A stretch of 10,251 nt of DNA. It comes from DATLXH01 sp035576005. Its GTDB lineage: Bacteria > Acidobacteriota > Thermoanaerobaculia > Gp7-AA8. Numbering within the stretch: position 1 is the stretch's first letter; every line of letters begins with the position of its first letter. Of this stretch, positions 1 to 7,354 are shown one piece after another. The notes beneath the pieces are model-generated. The model saw only the letters and a program-made list of their open reading frames with translations, ran no database searches and was not told the DNA's origin. The translations under genes were made by a program, and so were the position numbers. The stretch is from the NCBI GenBank assembly GCA_035576005.1, contig DATLXH010000079.1, positions 1 to 10,251 on the forward strand, written 5' to 3'.

Positions 1-1
1 C

Positions 2-298
2 TTCTCGCTCTCGGTCAACCCCAGCTCCGTCTCCGTCAGTCGTACCGGCGGAACGGCGACGTACACGGTGACGATCACGCGCACGGGCGGCTTCGCCGAT
101 GCCGTCTCGCTATCCGCAAGCGGCCAACCCGCGGGCTCAACAACGAGTTTCTCCCCGAATCAAACGAGCGGAACGGCGTCAACCATGACGATCACCGTCG
201 CGTCGGGAACCGTCAAACGTTCCTACGCGCTGACGATCACTGGCACGAGCGGTACCTTGACGCGCACAGCGAGCGCGACGCTGGTCGTGACGAAGTAA
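2..298 (+). CDS. C-terminal Ig-like tail of a secreted protein (5' end outside the window)
   Basis: Reading frame 2 is open from the window edge to the TAA at 296-298 and gives the last 98 residues of a larger protein. It is very rich in Thr, Ser, Gly and Val with almost no charge. It starts FSLSVNPSSVSVSRTGGTAT, followed by a VSLSASGQPAG / SFSPNQTSGTAS pattern and a closing TLVVTK. This is the alternating beta-strand pattern of the Ig-like repeat often found at the C-terminus of secreted acidobacterial proteases and adhesins (established knowledge). The repeat probably acts as a spacer, surface or binding module; the catalytic part, if any, lies upstream outside the window. The first internal ATG (68) falls inside the repeat and is not a credible start. 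A strong hairpin terminator follows 18 nt after the stop. The protein's identity cannot be stated. Confidence 0.75.
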   Translation, partial: FSLSVNPSSVSVSRTGGTATYTVTITRTGGFADAVSLSASGQPAGSTTSFSPNQTSGTASTMTITVASGTVKRSYALTITGTSGTLTRTASATLVVTK

Positions 299-550
299 AT
301 TCTCGCTCTTGACATGAAGCGGAGCGCCTCAGCCGAGGCGCTCCGCTTTTCTTTTAGGCGAAATCCTGGAAGTAGAATCGTGAAGACGAGGACAACCGAC
401 CGGGAGACGAATAACCCAATTTGCAGAATTGGACAGACAACTGGATTGCATCGCTGGGCTCCGTGGCACGGCGAGACTACTGTAAACGCTTGTAGCGACA
501 ATCTGTCACTCGGCGCAGACGCATCGGAGGGGAATCAGACCACATGTGAC
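299..550. other. Convergent intergenic region
   Basis: This 252-bp stretch lies between the stops of the secreted-protein gene and the M23 gene. Apart from the terminator at 317-355 it holds only a weak hairpin, CCAATT at 416-421 with AATTGG at 427-432 over five bases. On the minus strand that hairpin is followed by GTTATT and could be a poor terminator for the peptidase gene. I see no credible small gene: the overlapping frames have no ribosome binding site and run into the known genes. Confidence 0.5.
317..355 (+). terminator. Rho-independent terminator of the secreted-protein gene
   Basis: A perfect 14-bp stem (317-330 paired with 335-348) closes on the four-base loop AGCC and is GC-rich in its core. 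The stem ends in T's and is followed by TTCTTTT, giving a T-rich tail in the + direction. It begins 18 nt after the TAA of the upstream gene. Read on the minus strand, the stem is not followed by a T-tract, so it fits the + strand gene best, although it could also block readthrough from the converging peptidase gene. Confidence 0.88.
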
Positions 551-1633
551 CTACTTCCCCTTCGATCTCACGACGTCGCCGCTGTCGACCTGACCGCGCT
601 TCACCCGCTGGAACTTTCCTCCGACGTAGCGTTCGTAATCGTGAAAATATGAAGGGAGCCCCTCACCCCAGTTGTCGTCGCTCTGCAGCTGATAGTGCAG
701 GTGTACCAGGAAGGCGTCGCCGGAGAAGCCCATCTCCCCGATCTTTTGCCCCTGCTTCACCCTGTCGCCTTTCTTTACCGTGACGCTGCCGTTCCTGAAG
801 TGCGCGAAGAAGCTGTACTCACCGTTCTGGTGATCGATGATCGCGTAGTTCCCGAAGGGGAGCCGGTTGTTCTTCATGAACGCCTCTAAGCTCATCTCGA
901 GGTTCTTCTTCGACTTCGTGTTGTCGAGCTGCCCGTCTCCCATTGCCACCACCACGCCGCCGGCAGGAGCCACGATGGCCGAGCCGAAGCCGTGCCAGTC
1001 GTCGTTTTTCTCGCCATCGCCTCGGTACATTTTTCCTTCTGCATCGACGATGACGAAATCGTACGCGTAGCGGGTCATGTTGGTCTTCACACCGATCGCG
1101 GTGGTCATATCGCCGGTCACGTCGAGGCGGCGGTGATGCGAGTAGTAGTCATGTCCGTCGTGAACGAAGGTGCGGCCGGTGACCGGAAGGATGAGCTTCG
1201 ACTTGTTCTCGTAACGTAGCGGCTGGAGCTCCAGAACAGCATGGTATTTTTTGAAGACGTCACCGGAATCGAGGGCGATGCCGACACGAATCCGGCTTAA
1301 CGGAATCTGTTCGTCCCACGAGTGAAGAGGGTTGAAGAGGATGATCTTCCCACCCGGCTTCACGACACGGTTGACGAGCGTGAGTATGCTCATGCCGTTC
1401 GTGTCGAGCCGCTTCTGAGAGATGAGCTCACCTTTCGCGCCGAGCGCCGTCAGCTCGAACAAACTCACCTCGAGCTCCTCTTTCGTATTGTTCTGCAACA
1501 CGATGTCGAAGTTGAGCATCTGCTGCGCCTTACCGACCTCGATAAGCGGCCGCTCCGGAATCGAAGTCAGCTCGACGTCGGCAGCACGGACGAGAGCCGG
1601 AACCAGGAAGAGCAGAAAAAGTCCACGTTTCAT
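551..1633 (-). CDS. Secreted M23-family (LytM-like) metallopeptidase
   Basis: This encodes a 360-residue exported protein, predicted to be a zinc endopeptidase cutting peptidoglycan cross-links or proteins in the periplasm or outside the cell. Residues 1-17 (MKRGLFLLFLVPALVRA) form a signal peptide with probable cleavage before ADVEL. Residues ~20-150 look like a beta-rich domain. The C-terminal half carries the M23 signatures: VAPAGG (221-226), a conserved His in FFAHF (H278), the GDRVKQGQKIGEMGFSG stretch and the HLH motif (H311, H313). The first metal motif is unusual: HRRLD (H167, D171) has the right H-x3-D spacing but lies far from VAPAGG, while YAYDFV (D192) precedes a roughly 28-residue insert before VAPAGG. 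M23 relatives with a YAxDF variant are known, so D192 may be the real ligand. The start was moved in from an ATG at 1696 because the ATG at 1633 gives a clean signal peptide behind a good ribosome binding site. It is transcribed alone, converging on the upstream secreted-protein gene. Confidence 0.85.
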   Translation of the reverse strand: MKRGLFLLFLVPALVRAADVELTSIPERPLIEVGKAQQMLNFDIVLQNNTKEELEVSLFELTALGAKGELISQKRLDTNGMSILTLVNRVVKPGGKIILFNPLHSWDEQIPLSRIRVGIALDSGDVFKKYHAVLELQPLRYENKSKLILPVTGRTFVHDGHDYYSHHRRLDVTGDMTTAIGVKTNMTRYAYDFVIVDAEGKMYRGDGEKNDDWHGFGSAIVAPAGGVVVAMGDGQLDNTKSKKNLEMSLEAFMKNNRLPFGNYAIIDHQNGEYSFFAHFRNGSVTVKKGDRVKQGQKIGEMGFSGDAFLVHLHYQLQSDDNWGEGLPSYFHDYERYVGGKFQRVKRGQVDSGDVVRSKGK

Positions 1634-1639
1634 GAGGAA

Positions 1640-1647
1640 CCACCTTT
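1640..1647 (-). promoter_or_regulatory. Shine-Dalgarno site of the M23 peptidase
   Basis: On the minus strand AAAGGTGG lies 6 nt before the ATG at 1633 and matches the anti-Shine-Dalgarno core well. It decides the start: the longer reading frame beginning at 1696 would bury this site inside the coding region and put 21 polar residues ahead of the signal peptide. Confidence 0.75.
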
Positions 1648-1728
1648 CTTTGTAGCTATTGGAAACAGAATAGTGGTTTAGACGCACACTTTTCACAGAC
1701 TTATACTTAGTTACCGCAAATTGCCATC

Positions 1729-1770
1729 TGACACCGAGGCTGACAGCTGGGCTTTAGGCTGTCAGTGTCA
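1729..1770. repeat. REP-like hairpin 1 (imperfect palindrome)
   Basis: CTGACAGC at 1740-1747 pairs with GCTGTCAG at 1758-1765 across a 10-nt loop. An outer arm, TGACAC at 1729-1734, is complementary to GTGTCA at 1765-1770, so the structure can extend with a bulge. It shares a GACAG...CTGTC terminal motif and a CACCGA...GACAG segment with the second hairpin 15 nt away. The pair looks like dispersed intergenic REP/REPIN-type palindromes. It also lies between the K1 stop and the peptidase promoter region, so it may protect the K1 mRNA 3' end. There is no T-tract, which makes a simple intrinsic terminator unlikely. Confidence 0.55.
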
Positions 1771-1784
1771 AGGGACGGTTCGTC

Positions 1785-1818
1785 GTGTCACCGACAGACA
1801 AGAGTGTCTGTCCTACAC
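1785..1818. repeat. REP-like hairpin 2 (perfect 8-bp palindrome)
   Basis: GACAGACA at 1793-1800 pairs perfectly with TGTCTGTC at 1805-1812 over the four-base loop AGAG. After a small internal loop, GTGT at 1785-1788 pairs with ACAC at 1815-1818. On the minus strand it begins 35 nt after the K1 stop codon. The form, a short GACAG/CTGTC stem closed by GTGT/ACAC, resembles hairpins scattered between genes in GC-rich environmental bacteria. That resemblance is from memory and untested. Confidence 0.55.
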
Positions 1819-1852
1819 CAGCGACGCTGCGCGGCAGTTAACTACGCGTGAC

Positions 1853-4459
1853 CTACTCCGCGGCCTCCAGCAACATAGGAAAGTTCTGCACCAGCGTGAG
1901 ATGCGGCGGGGACTTGCTCGTGGGCTCGAGGAACAGGAAGCGCTGGCCGTCGCGAGTCGCCAGATACTGGTTGCGGTACCCGGTGATCGACACCAGGCTG
2001 AGCGGCGTCTGGAACAGAACTACCGGGTCGGCAAAGGATATCGGAGGTCCGGCCTGGATGGCGACACTCATCAGCTTCCCGTCAGGAGCGAGGTAGAAGA
2101 GCTCTTTTCCGTCGCCGCGCCAATATGCCTGATCGCCGCCATCGGTCGATACCTGCCACTTGTCTTCCGACAGTGGCCAGCTTCGAACGAAGATCTCAGC
2201 GCGTCCGGTCTCGTCGGAGCTGTAGGAGACGAAGCGGCCGTCGGGTGAGAACTGCAGGCGAGCTTCGTTTGCCCGTGAAGACAGGAGCGGCCGGACCTTT
2301 CGATCGACAAGACTGAGAGCCCAGAGGTCGAAGTCCCTGGCGTTCGGCCCCGGTCCATTGAGGACGAGAAAGGTATCGTCGAGAGACCACGACTCGGGAT
2401 AGAGAGTCTGTGCGGTCGTAGTGAGGATCTGAATCTTTCCTCCTGAGACTGGGAGTACCGCCAATGCCGGCTTGCCAGCGGCAGACGACTGGAGGGCGAT
2501 TCTTGTCCCGTCATGCGACCAGGCGGAAGTGGTCGCCCGTGAATCTCCACCCGAGAGTCGCTTCGATCGCCCACGCTCCAGATCCACTTCCCAAAGACTG
2601 TCCGGCGGATCATCCGAGGTCGCAACGATTCGCTTCTCATCGGGTGAAAAGGCCGGCTCGTAGAGCATCCGCTCCGTTACGAGCGACCGCAGGATCGCAC
2701 CGGCACGATCGCGCCACACCAGCGCGGTCTTCGGCGCAAATTCGGCAGGGAAAAGGACATCACCTGCCAGGGAGACAGACAAGCCTGAACTCGCGAACGC
2801 GCTCTTCCCACCGACCCCGGACGCGATCTGGCGGGGCTCACCGGTGGGTTCGAAGTTCCCGGGATCCAGCTCTTGCGCAAAGAGTGCCCCTTCGCGCAGA
2901 AAGAGAATGGAGCTGCCGCTGAAAACGCCCGAATCCTCAGCGTCGATCAATTTTCGGTTCAGACGGCCATCGAGCGAGGCCACGTGGATTCCACGGTCGC
3001 GGTCTCCCTGCGCAACGAAGAGAAAGTGTTTCCCATCTGGAAGAAACCACGGGAACCGCAGGCTGTTCTGATCGCCGCGACGCTCGATCAACACCTCCGG
3101 TACCCCGCCGGTTGCACGTACACGGGACAGCCCGGAGGTGCTCGAGGCGGCGAACACGATCGTTCCATCCGGCGCCCAGGTTCCCCCGCGGCCATCCACA
3201 TCACTGGCAATCACCGTGGCCCGCGTTCCGTCGATCTCGATGCGCTTGAGCTTCCCTTCAGCGAAAAACGCGATGGAACGGGAGTCCGGCGACCAGAATG
3301 GAAATCCCGCACCATGGGTGTCCGCGATCGGCCGGATATCGCCTTTCCTGAGATCGCGAAGATAGAGCCGGAGTCCTCCCTGGCTGTCGATGCCACTGAT
3401 GAGGACCCGGTTGCCATCCGGCGCGATTGCACTGCCTCCCCGATCGGGCGGGCTGGCGATGCGAAGGTCCGGGGGCGGGGCGATGTCCGACCAGCTGACA
3501 CGCGGAGCTGGAGCACGAAGCCTGTGGACTGCAACCGCGGCTGTGGCTGCGAGCACCACCGCGGCGGTGACCGCCCATGGCAGCAGGACTGCGCGCTTCG
3601 AGCGCCGCGCCGGCAACTCCGCCTCCGTTGTTGCCGCCCAGCGCAGCTCCCCGGCAATATCCTGAGCGCTCTGCCATCGCTCCTCCGGATCTTTGTTCAG
3701 GCAACGCGCCACGACATGCTCGAAGGCAGGCGGTGTGAGCGGCTGCATCTCACGGAGCGGCTTCGGCTCGCCGCTTACGATCAGGGCGATGAGGCTGGTC
3801 TTCGTCTTTCCATCGAACGCGCGCTGTCCCGTAGCCATCTCGTAGAGCACCGCACCAAAGGCGAAGATATCGGTTCGTGCGTCGGCTTCGTTTCCCTCGA
3901 GCTGCTCTGGAGCCATGTATTGAAAGGTGCCGAGGATCGTGCCTTCGCGAGTCAGCGGCTTGTGTTGTGTGGCGGCATCAATATCGATGATAGTCGCGGA
4001 CGATTTGGCGAGCCCGAAATCAAGCAGCTTCGCTCCCGATCTGGTGATCATGACGTTGGCCGGTTTGAGATCGCGATGAACGATCCCCATGCGATGTGCC
4101 TTCCCCAGCGCCTCGGCGATCTGCAGTCCGTAGCGGAGCACATCGGCCATCGGCAGCGCCCCACGCGCGATCCGATCGGCCAGGGTCTCGCCCTCGAGGA
4201 GCTCCATGACCAGGAAGTCCTCGCCGACATCGAAGAGCGTGCAGATGTTCGGATGACTGAGCTGGGAGATGGTTCGTGCCTCGCGTTCGAAGCGGAGCTT
4301 GAACTCAGCGTCGCGCGCGAGTTCGGCCGGCAGGATCTTCACCGCGACGCGGCGATCCAGACGGGTATCGATCGCGCTCCAGACCTCGCCCATGCCTCCG
4401 GCACCGAGACGGGCGACAATTTCGTAGGGGCCGAGGCGGCTACCACTAGTGACGTTCAT
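1853..4459 (-). CDS. K1: membrane Ser/Thr protein kinase with PD40 beta-propeller
   Basis: This encodes an 868-residue Hanks-type (PknB-like) kinase, predicted to phosphorylate Ser/Thr on cytoplasmic proteins in response to a signal read by its outer domain. All catalytic motifs are present: Gly-rich loop GAGGMGEVW (19-27), VAVK lysine (K41), helix-C glutamate (E60), HRDLKPANV (128-136, D130), DFG (147-149) and APE (183-185). The threonine-bearing activation loop lies between DFG and APE. A hydrophobic helix at ~290-312 crosses the membrane. The remainder (~315-868) is a TolB/PD40-type beta-propeller with repeated SPDS/SPDG-plus-aromatic blades, probably periplasmic. The frame stays open upstream to a GTG at 4588. 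The ATG at 4459 was chosen because relatives start just before an RLGPYEI motif and the extra 43 residues are Arg/Ala-rich with no family resemblance. No Shine-Dalgarno sequence is visible. It is closest to K3, and K2 ends 177 nt upstream. Confidence 0.9.
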   Translation of the reverse strand: MNVTSGSRLGPYEIVARLGAGGMGEVWSAIDTRLDRRVAVKILPAELARDAEFKLRFEREARTISQLSHPNICTLFDVGEDFLVMELLEGETLADRIARGALPMADVLRYGLQIAEALGKAHRMGIVHRDLKPANVMITRSGAKLLDFGLAKSSATIIDIDAATQHKPLTREGTILGTFQYMAPEQLEGNEADARTDIFAFGAVLYEMATGQRAFDGKTKTSLIALIVSGEPKPLREMQPLTPPAFEHVVARCLNKDPEERWQSAQDIAGELRWAATTEAELPARRSKRAVLLPWAVTAAVVLAATAAVAVHRLRAPAPRVSWSDIAPPPDLRIASPPDRGGSAIAPDGNRVLISGIDSQGGLRLYLRDLRKGDIRPIADTHGAGFPFWSPDSRSIAFFAEGKLKRIEIDGTRATVIASDVDGRGGTWAPDGTIVFAASSTSGLSRVRATGGVPEVLIERRGDQNSLRFPWFLPDGKHFLFVAQGDRDRGIHVASLDGRLNRKLIDAEDSGVFSGSSILFLREGALFAQELDPGNFEPTGEPRQIASGVGGKSAFASSGLSVSLAGDVLFPAEFAPKTALVWRDRAGAILRSLVTERMLYEPAFSPDEKRIVATSDDPPDSLWEVDLERGRSKRLSGGDSRATTSAWSHDGTRIALQSSAAGKPALAVLPVSGGKIQILTTTAQTLYPESWSLDDTFLVLNGPGPNARDFDLWALSLVDRKVRPLLSSRANEARLQFSPDGRFVSYSSDETGRAEIFVRSWPLSEDKWQVSTDGGDQAYWRGDGKELFYLAPDGKLMSVAIQAGPPISFADPVVLFQTPLSLVSITGYRNQYLATRDGQRFLFLEPTSKSPPHLTLVQNFPMLLEAAE

Positions 4460-4598
4460 GATTGCGGGAAAGCGAGCCATCATACATTCGTGCAGGTGCG
4501 CCGAACCGTTGGATGCGCGGCGGCGCGACGCCAGGCGATACGGCACATCGTCGCGCAGCGACGCCGCTGGAGATGTCGGACGGGTCACGCGACGGCCG

Positions 4599-4628
4599 GC
4601 GTCAGCTGTAAATAAAGTTTGCTGTCGC
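4599..4628. other. Hairpin with AT-rich loop between K2 and K1
   Basis: GCGTCAGC at 4599-4606 can pair with GCTGTCGC at 4621-4628 with one mismatch. The 14-nt loop (4607-4620) is AT-rich (TGTAAATAAAGTTT), the most AT-rich spot of the K2-K1 gap. On the minus strand it starts 8 nt after the K2 TGA and ends 139 nt before the K1 ATG. There is no T-tract behind the stem, so it is not a classic terminator. It could be an mRNA 3'-end structure or the AT-rich part of a K1 promoter. The remaining gap to K1 shows nothing else I recognise. Confidence 0.3.
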
Positions 4629-4636
4629 TGGTCGGA

Positions 4637-7345
4637 TCACTGCTTACCAGGCCGCATCAACCAGATGTCGCCCTGCTGCTGACGCTGCTTTACGTAGAGG
4701 GTGGTGCCGTCGGCGGAGAGCTTGATGTCGGGGGTTGATCCCGCCGATTCCACGTCCTCAGGAAGGCCCGGGATAGCCGTCATGGTGACCGCTCTGGTCT
4801 CCAGGTCGAGCACTCCCATACTTCTGTTTTTTTCGAAGAACGCGATTCGCTTTCCACCAGGAAGCCATCGCGGCAAATACCCGCGGTCGAGTATTTTCTC
4901 CCACCGCCGATTATCTAAGGAGTAGAGCGCAATTCCGGGAGCATCTCCGCTGCGGATGTTGCTGAGGCCTGCAATGATGCGTTTTCCATCGGGTGACCAC
5001 CGCGGAAAATCGATCGTATGGTTTTCGTCGACCGACCCGATCAGTTCGATCCGCTGCGCCATCGGCCGAGACAGATGGACGAGTGCGCCAAACCGTTCCG
5101 CGCAGACAACGAGCGTTTTCCCGTCGGGAGAAACCTCGGGGTAAAACAGCGCTCCCGCCTCCAGCTTCGACGCAGCTACATCCGTCACCTGAGTCAGGCC
5201 GCTTCCGTCCACATTGATACTCCAGACGTCCCACGCCCCGGCGCGGTTGGAGTAGGAGTAAAGCCTCCTCCCGTCAGGCGACCACCCGGCATAACGATCG
5301 CGCTCTTCGTCGTTCGTCAGCTGCCGCACGTCACTGCCATCCGCACTCGCGACAAAGAGATCCTCCTGCCCGCCGCCGGTGGTGAATGCGACTGACCGGC
5401 CATCCGGTGACGGTTCGAACTGGCCGATCTCGAAGGACCCACCCACCGAAGCTTCGGGAGTGCCCGTCTTCACGTCAAGCGGCAATCTGAGCACGCGGTC
5501 TGCTCTGGTCTTCGTAAGAAACGCGATCTCACCCTGCTGGGTGGTCGCAAAGTGGCCGCTGAACTCGGCAGGTAGCGCCAGCGATTCCGGCTCACCTGCC
5601 GGCTTTCCGCTCTGCTCATCCACGCGAAGGCGCCAGAGGTTGAGCGTCCCGTCACGGTCGCTGCCGAACAAGAGAAACTTCCCGTCAGACGACCAGAGGA
5701 CATTCCAGTCGAGCGCCGGGTCATCGGTAACCTGCACCAGCGTCTTCAAAGGCTCTTTCGCGTCAGGTTCAATTGTCCAGAGATCACGGCTACTGAACTT
5801 GCCGCCGCGGCCCCAGAAAGCGATCCGGTGACCGTTGGGGGACCATGCGGGCTGAACCGCGTCACGGCCTTCTCGGGATTTCTGCGCTGCGGCGGCGGTG
5901 TGCTGGATCAGTGGACGTTTCGCTCCCGATCGTGCATCGATGAGCCAGAGCTCGCTCATGCCGCTACGCGAGTGCGGAGCCAGCTTCACGTGCACCGTAG
6001 CCACCACCAGGCGCGAACCGTCAGGAGACCATGATGGGTTGTAGCCAAAATCCGTCAGCCTCCGGACCGACTCCCCCGTCGCTCCCATCACGAAGATCCC
6101 GCCTCCGTCGCGTTCGGAGCGAAAGGCGATCTGAGAACCATCGCGTGAAAAGGAGGGGGAGGTGTCATTCGCGATGGAGCTTCTGGTGAGGTTGATCGGT
6201 GTGCGTCCGTCGATCCTCTGCACGTAAATGTCGTCGTTGCCTGATTCCGAGGAAACGTAGGCGAAGGTCTTCCCGTCGGGCGAGAGTGTCGGAAACATTT
6301 CGACTCCCGCGCCAAACGTCAACTGCTGAAATGAGCGGCCGGCAATCGGAGAAGCGTTGAACCGGCCCCGCACGAGGGCGAACGCACCGGCGCCGGCGAG
6401 GGCGGCGATCAGGATCGCCGCAGCCATTGCGTACGGCAGTTTCTTTCGCGACGGAAGTGCCGTCACTTTGCCGATCGAACTGCCTGACATGTCGTGCAGC
6501 GTGCGAAGCTGGAAGGCGAGATCACGTGCCGACTGAAACCGTTCGTGCGGACTCTTCTCGAGACAGTGACGGACGATCTGATCGAGCGCGGGCGGCAGCT
6601 TCTGATCAAACGTTGCGAGCTCCGGCGGATCTTCTTTGAGAATTGCATTCATCGTCTCGACTGATGAGTCGCGTTTGAATGCGCGCTGACCGGTCAGCAT
6701 TTCGAACAGAATTGCGCCGAGGGAGAAGATGTCGGAACGGTGGTCGATGTCCTGAGCGCGAACCTGCTCCGGCGACATGTAGCCGGCCGTCCCCATGACC
6801 GTGCCGGGAGACGTCTGTTTCTGTTGCGTCTGATCGTCATCCGCGGCCGGCGATTCGCCGACGAGCTTGGCCAGCCCGAAGTCCAGGATCTTGACCCGTC
6901 CGTCTTTCGTCACGAACAGGTTCTCGGGCTTCAGATCGCGATGGATGATCCTGTTTTCATGCGCCACTGCCAGCGCCAGAGCGATCTGTGTCGCGTAGTC
7001 GATCGCTTTGCGAACGGGTAGTGGCGATGGCTTCTCTTCTCCCAGAACGTCGCGAACGGTCTCGCCTTCGAGAAGCTCCATCACGATGTACGGAGCACTG
7101 TCGTGAGTCCCGACGTCGAAGATGGTGACCAGACCCGGATGATTCAGCGTTCCGGCAGCACGTGCTTCCTGCTCGAAGCGTCGAACGCGATCGTCACTCG
7201 CGGAGAACGACTCCGGCAACACCTTGACCGCCACGTCGCGACCAAGTCGTGAGTCGCGCGCCCGCCAGACCTCGCCCATACCGCCAGCACCGATTTTCGA
7301 GATGATCTCGTAGGAACCGAGTTTTGTACCGGGGTTGATATTCAT
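4637..7345 (-). CDS. K2: membrane Ser/Thr protein kinase with long TolB/PD40 beta-propeller
   Basis: This encodes a 902-residue kinase with an intact active site: Gly-rich loop GAGGMGEVW (19-27), VAVK lysine (K41), helix-C E60, HRDLKPENL (135-143, D137), DFG (155-157) and SPE in place of APE (191-193). The activation loop is Thr/Gln-rich (DQTQQKQTSPGTVMGT). A basic stretch precedes a single membrane helix at ~303-326. From ~340 to the end run about ten TolB/PD40 blades marked by SPDGK/SPDGR motifs, probably outside the cytoplasm. Related domains bind peptides or other proteins; the ligand here is unknown. K2 differs from K1 and K3 in its activation loop, its SPE motif and its post-APE region (VRAQDIDHRSDIF), so it is a separate subtype rather than a recent copy. 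The ATG at 7345 precedes the NPGTKLGSYEI family start. The frame is open back to 7711, but that part is the nucleotidyltransferase remnant. No Shine-Dalgarno sequence is seen. Confidence 0.9.
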   Translation of the reverse strand: MNINPGTKLGSYEIISKIGAGGMGEVWRARDSRLGRDVAVKVLPESFSASDDRVRRFEQEARAAGTLNHPGLVTIFDVGTHDSAPYIVMELLEGETVRDVLGEEKPSPLPVRKAIDYATQIALALAVAHENRIIHRDLKPENLFVTKDGRVKILDFGLAKLVGESPAADDDQTQQKQTSPGTVMGTAGYMSPEQVRAQDIDHRSDIFSLGAILFEMLTGQRAFKRDSSVETMNAILKEDPPELATFDQKLPPALDQIVRHCLEKSPHERFQSARDLAFQLRTLHDMSGSSIGKVTALPSRKKLPYAMAAAILIAALAGAGAFALVRGRFNASPIAGRSFQQLTFGAGVEMFPTLSPDGKTFAYVSSESGNDDIYVQRIDGRTPINLTRSSIANDTSPSFSRDGSQIAFRSERDGGGIFVMGATGESVRRLTDFGYNPSWSPDGSRLVVATVHVKLAPHSRSGMSELWLIDARSGAKRPLIQHTAAAAQKSREGRDAVQPAWSPNGHRIAFWGRGGKFSSRDLWTIEPDAKEPLKTLVQVTDDPALDWNVLWSSDGKFLLFGSDRDGTLNLWRLRVDEQSGKPAGEPESLALPAEFSGHFATTQQGEIAFLTKTRADRVLRLPLDVKTGTPEASVGGSFEIGQFEPSPDGRSVAFTTGGGQEDLFVASADGSDVRQLTNDEERDRYAGWSPDGRRLYSYSNRAGAWDVWSINVDGSGLTQVTDVAASKLEAGALFYPEVSPDGKTLVVCAERFGALVHLSRPMAQRIELIGSVDENHTIDFPRWSPDGKRIIAGLSNIRSGDAPGIALYSLDNRRWEKILDRGYLPRWLPGGKRIAFFEKNRSMGVLDLETRAVTMTAIPGLPEDVESAGSTPDIKLSADGTTLYVKQRQQQGDIWLMRPGKQ

Positions 7346-7354
7346 CAGATTGGG

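Noticed and set aside
416..432. Six-base-pair hairpin as terminator of the M23 gene
   Set aside because: The stem is short and AT-rich with only a partial T-run behind it and it lies about 120 nt past the stop; too weak to annotate as a terminator.
1634..1696. 21-residue N-terminal extension of the M23 peptidase
   Set aside because: It would place polar residues before a clean signal peptide and would contain the ribosome binding site of the inner ATG.
1721..2248. 175-residue + strand frame covering the REP-like hairpins and the end of K1
   Set aside because: It crosses the hairpins and is then antisense to K1; no domain or start signal is visible.
551..4459. M23 peptidase as the dedicated output of the neighbouring kinase
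   Set aside because: They share strand and neighbourhood only; the peptidase has its own start signals and is separated by the hairpin pair. No sequence evidence links them.
4460..4588. 43-residue N-terminal extension of K1 from a GTG start
   Set aside because: The sequence is Arg/Ala/Ser-rich without family resemblance, has no ribosome binding site, and kinase relatives start near the ATG at 4459.
2873..4615. 580-residue open frame on the + strand opposite K1
   Set aside because: It is antisense to a well-supported kinase, its protein is rich in Arg, His and Asp without any recognisable domain, and long antisense open frames are expected from GC-rich codon use.
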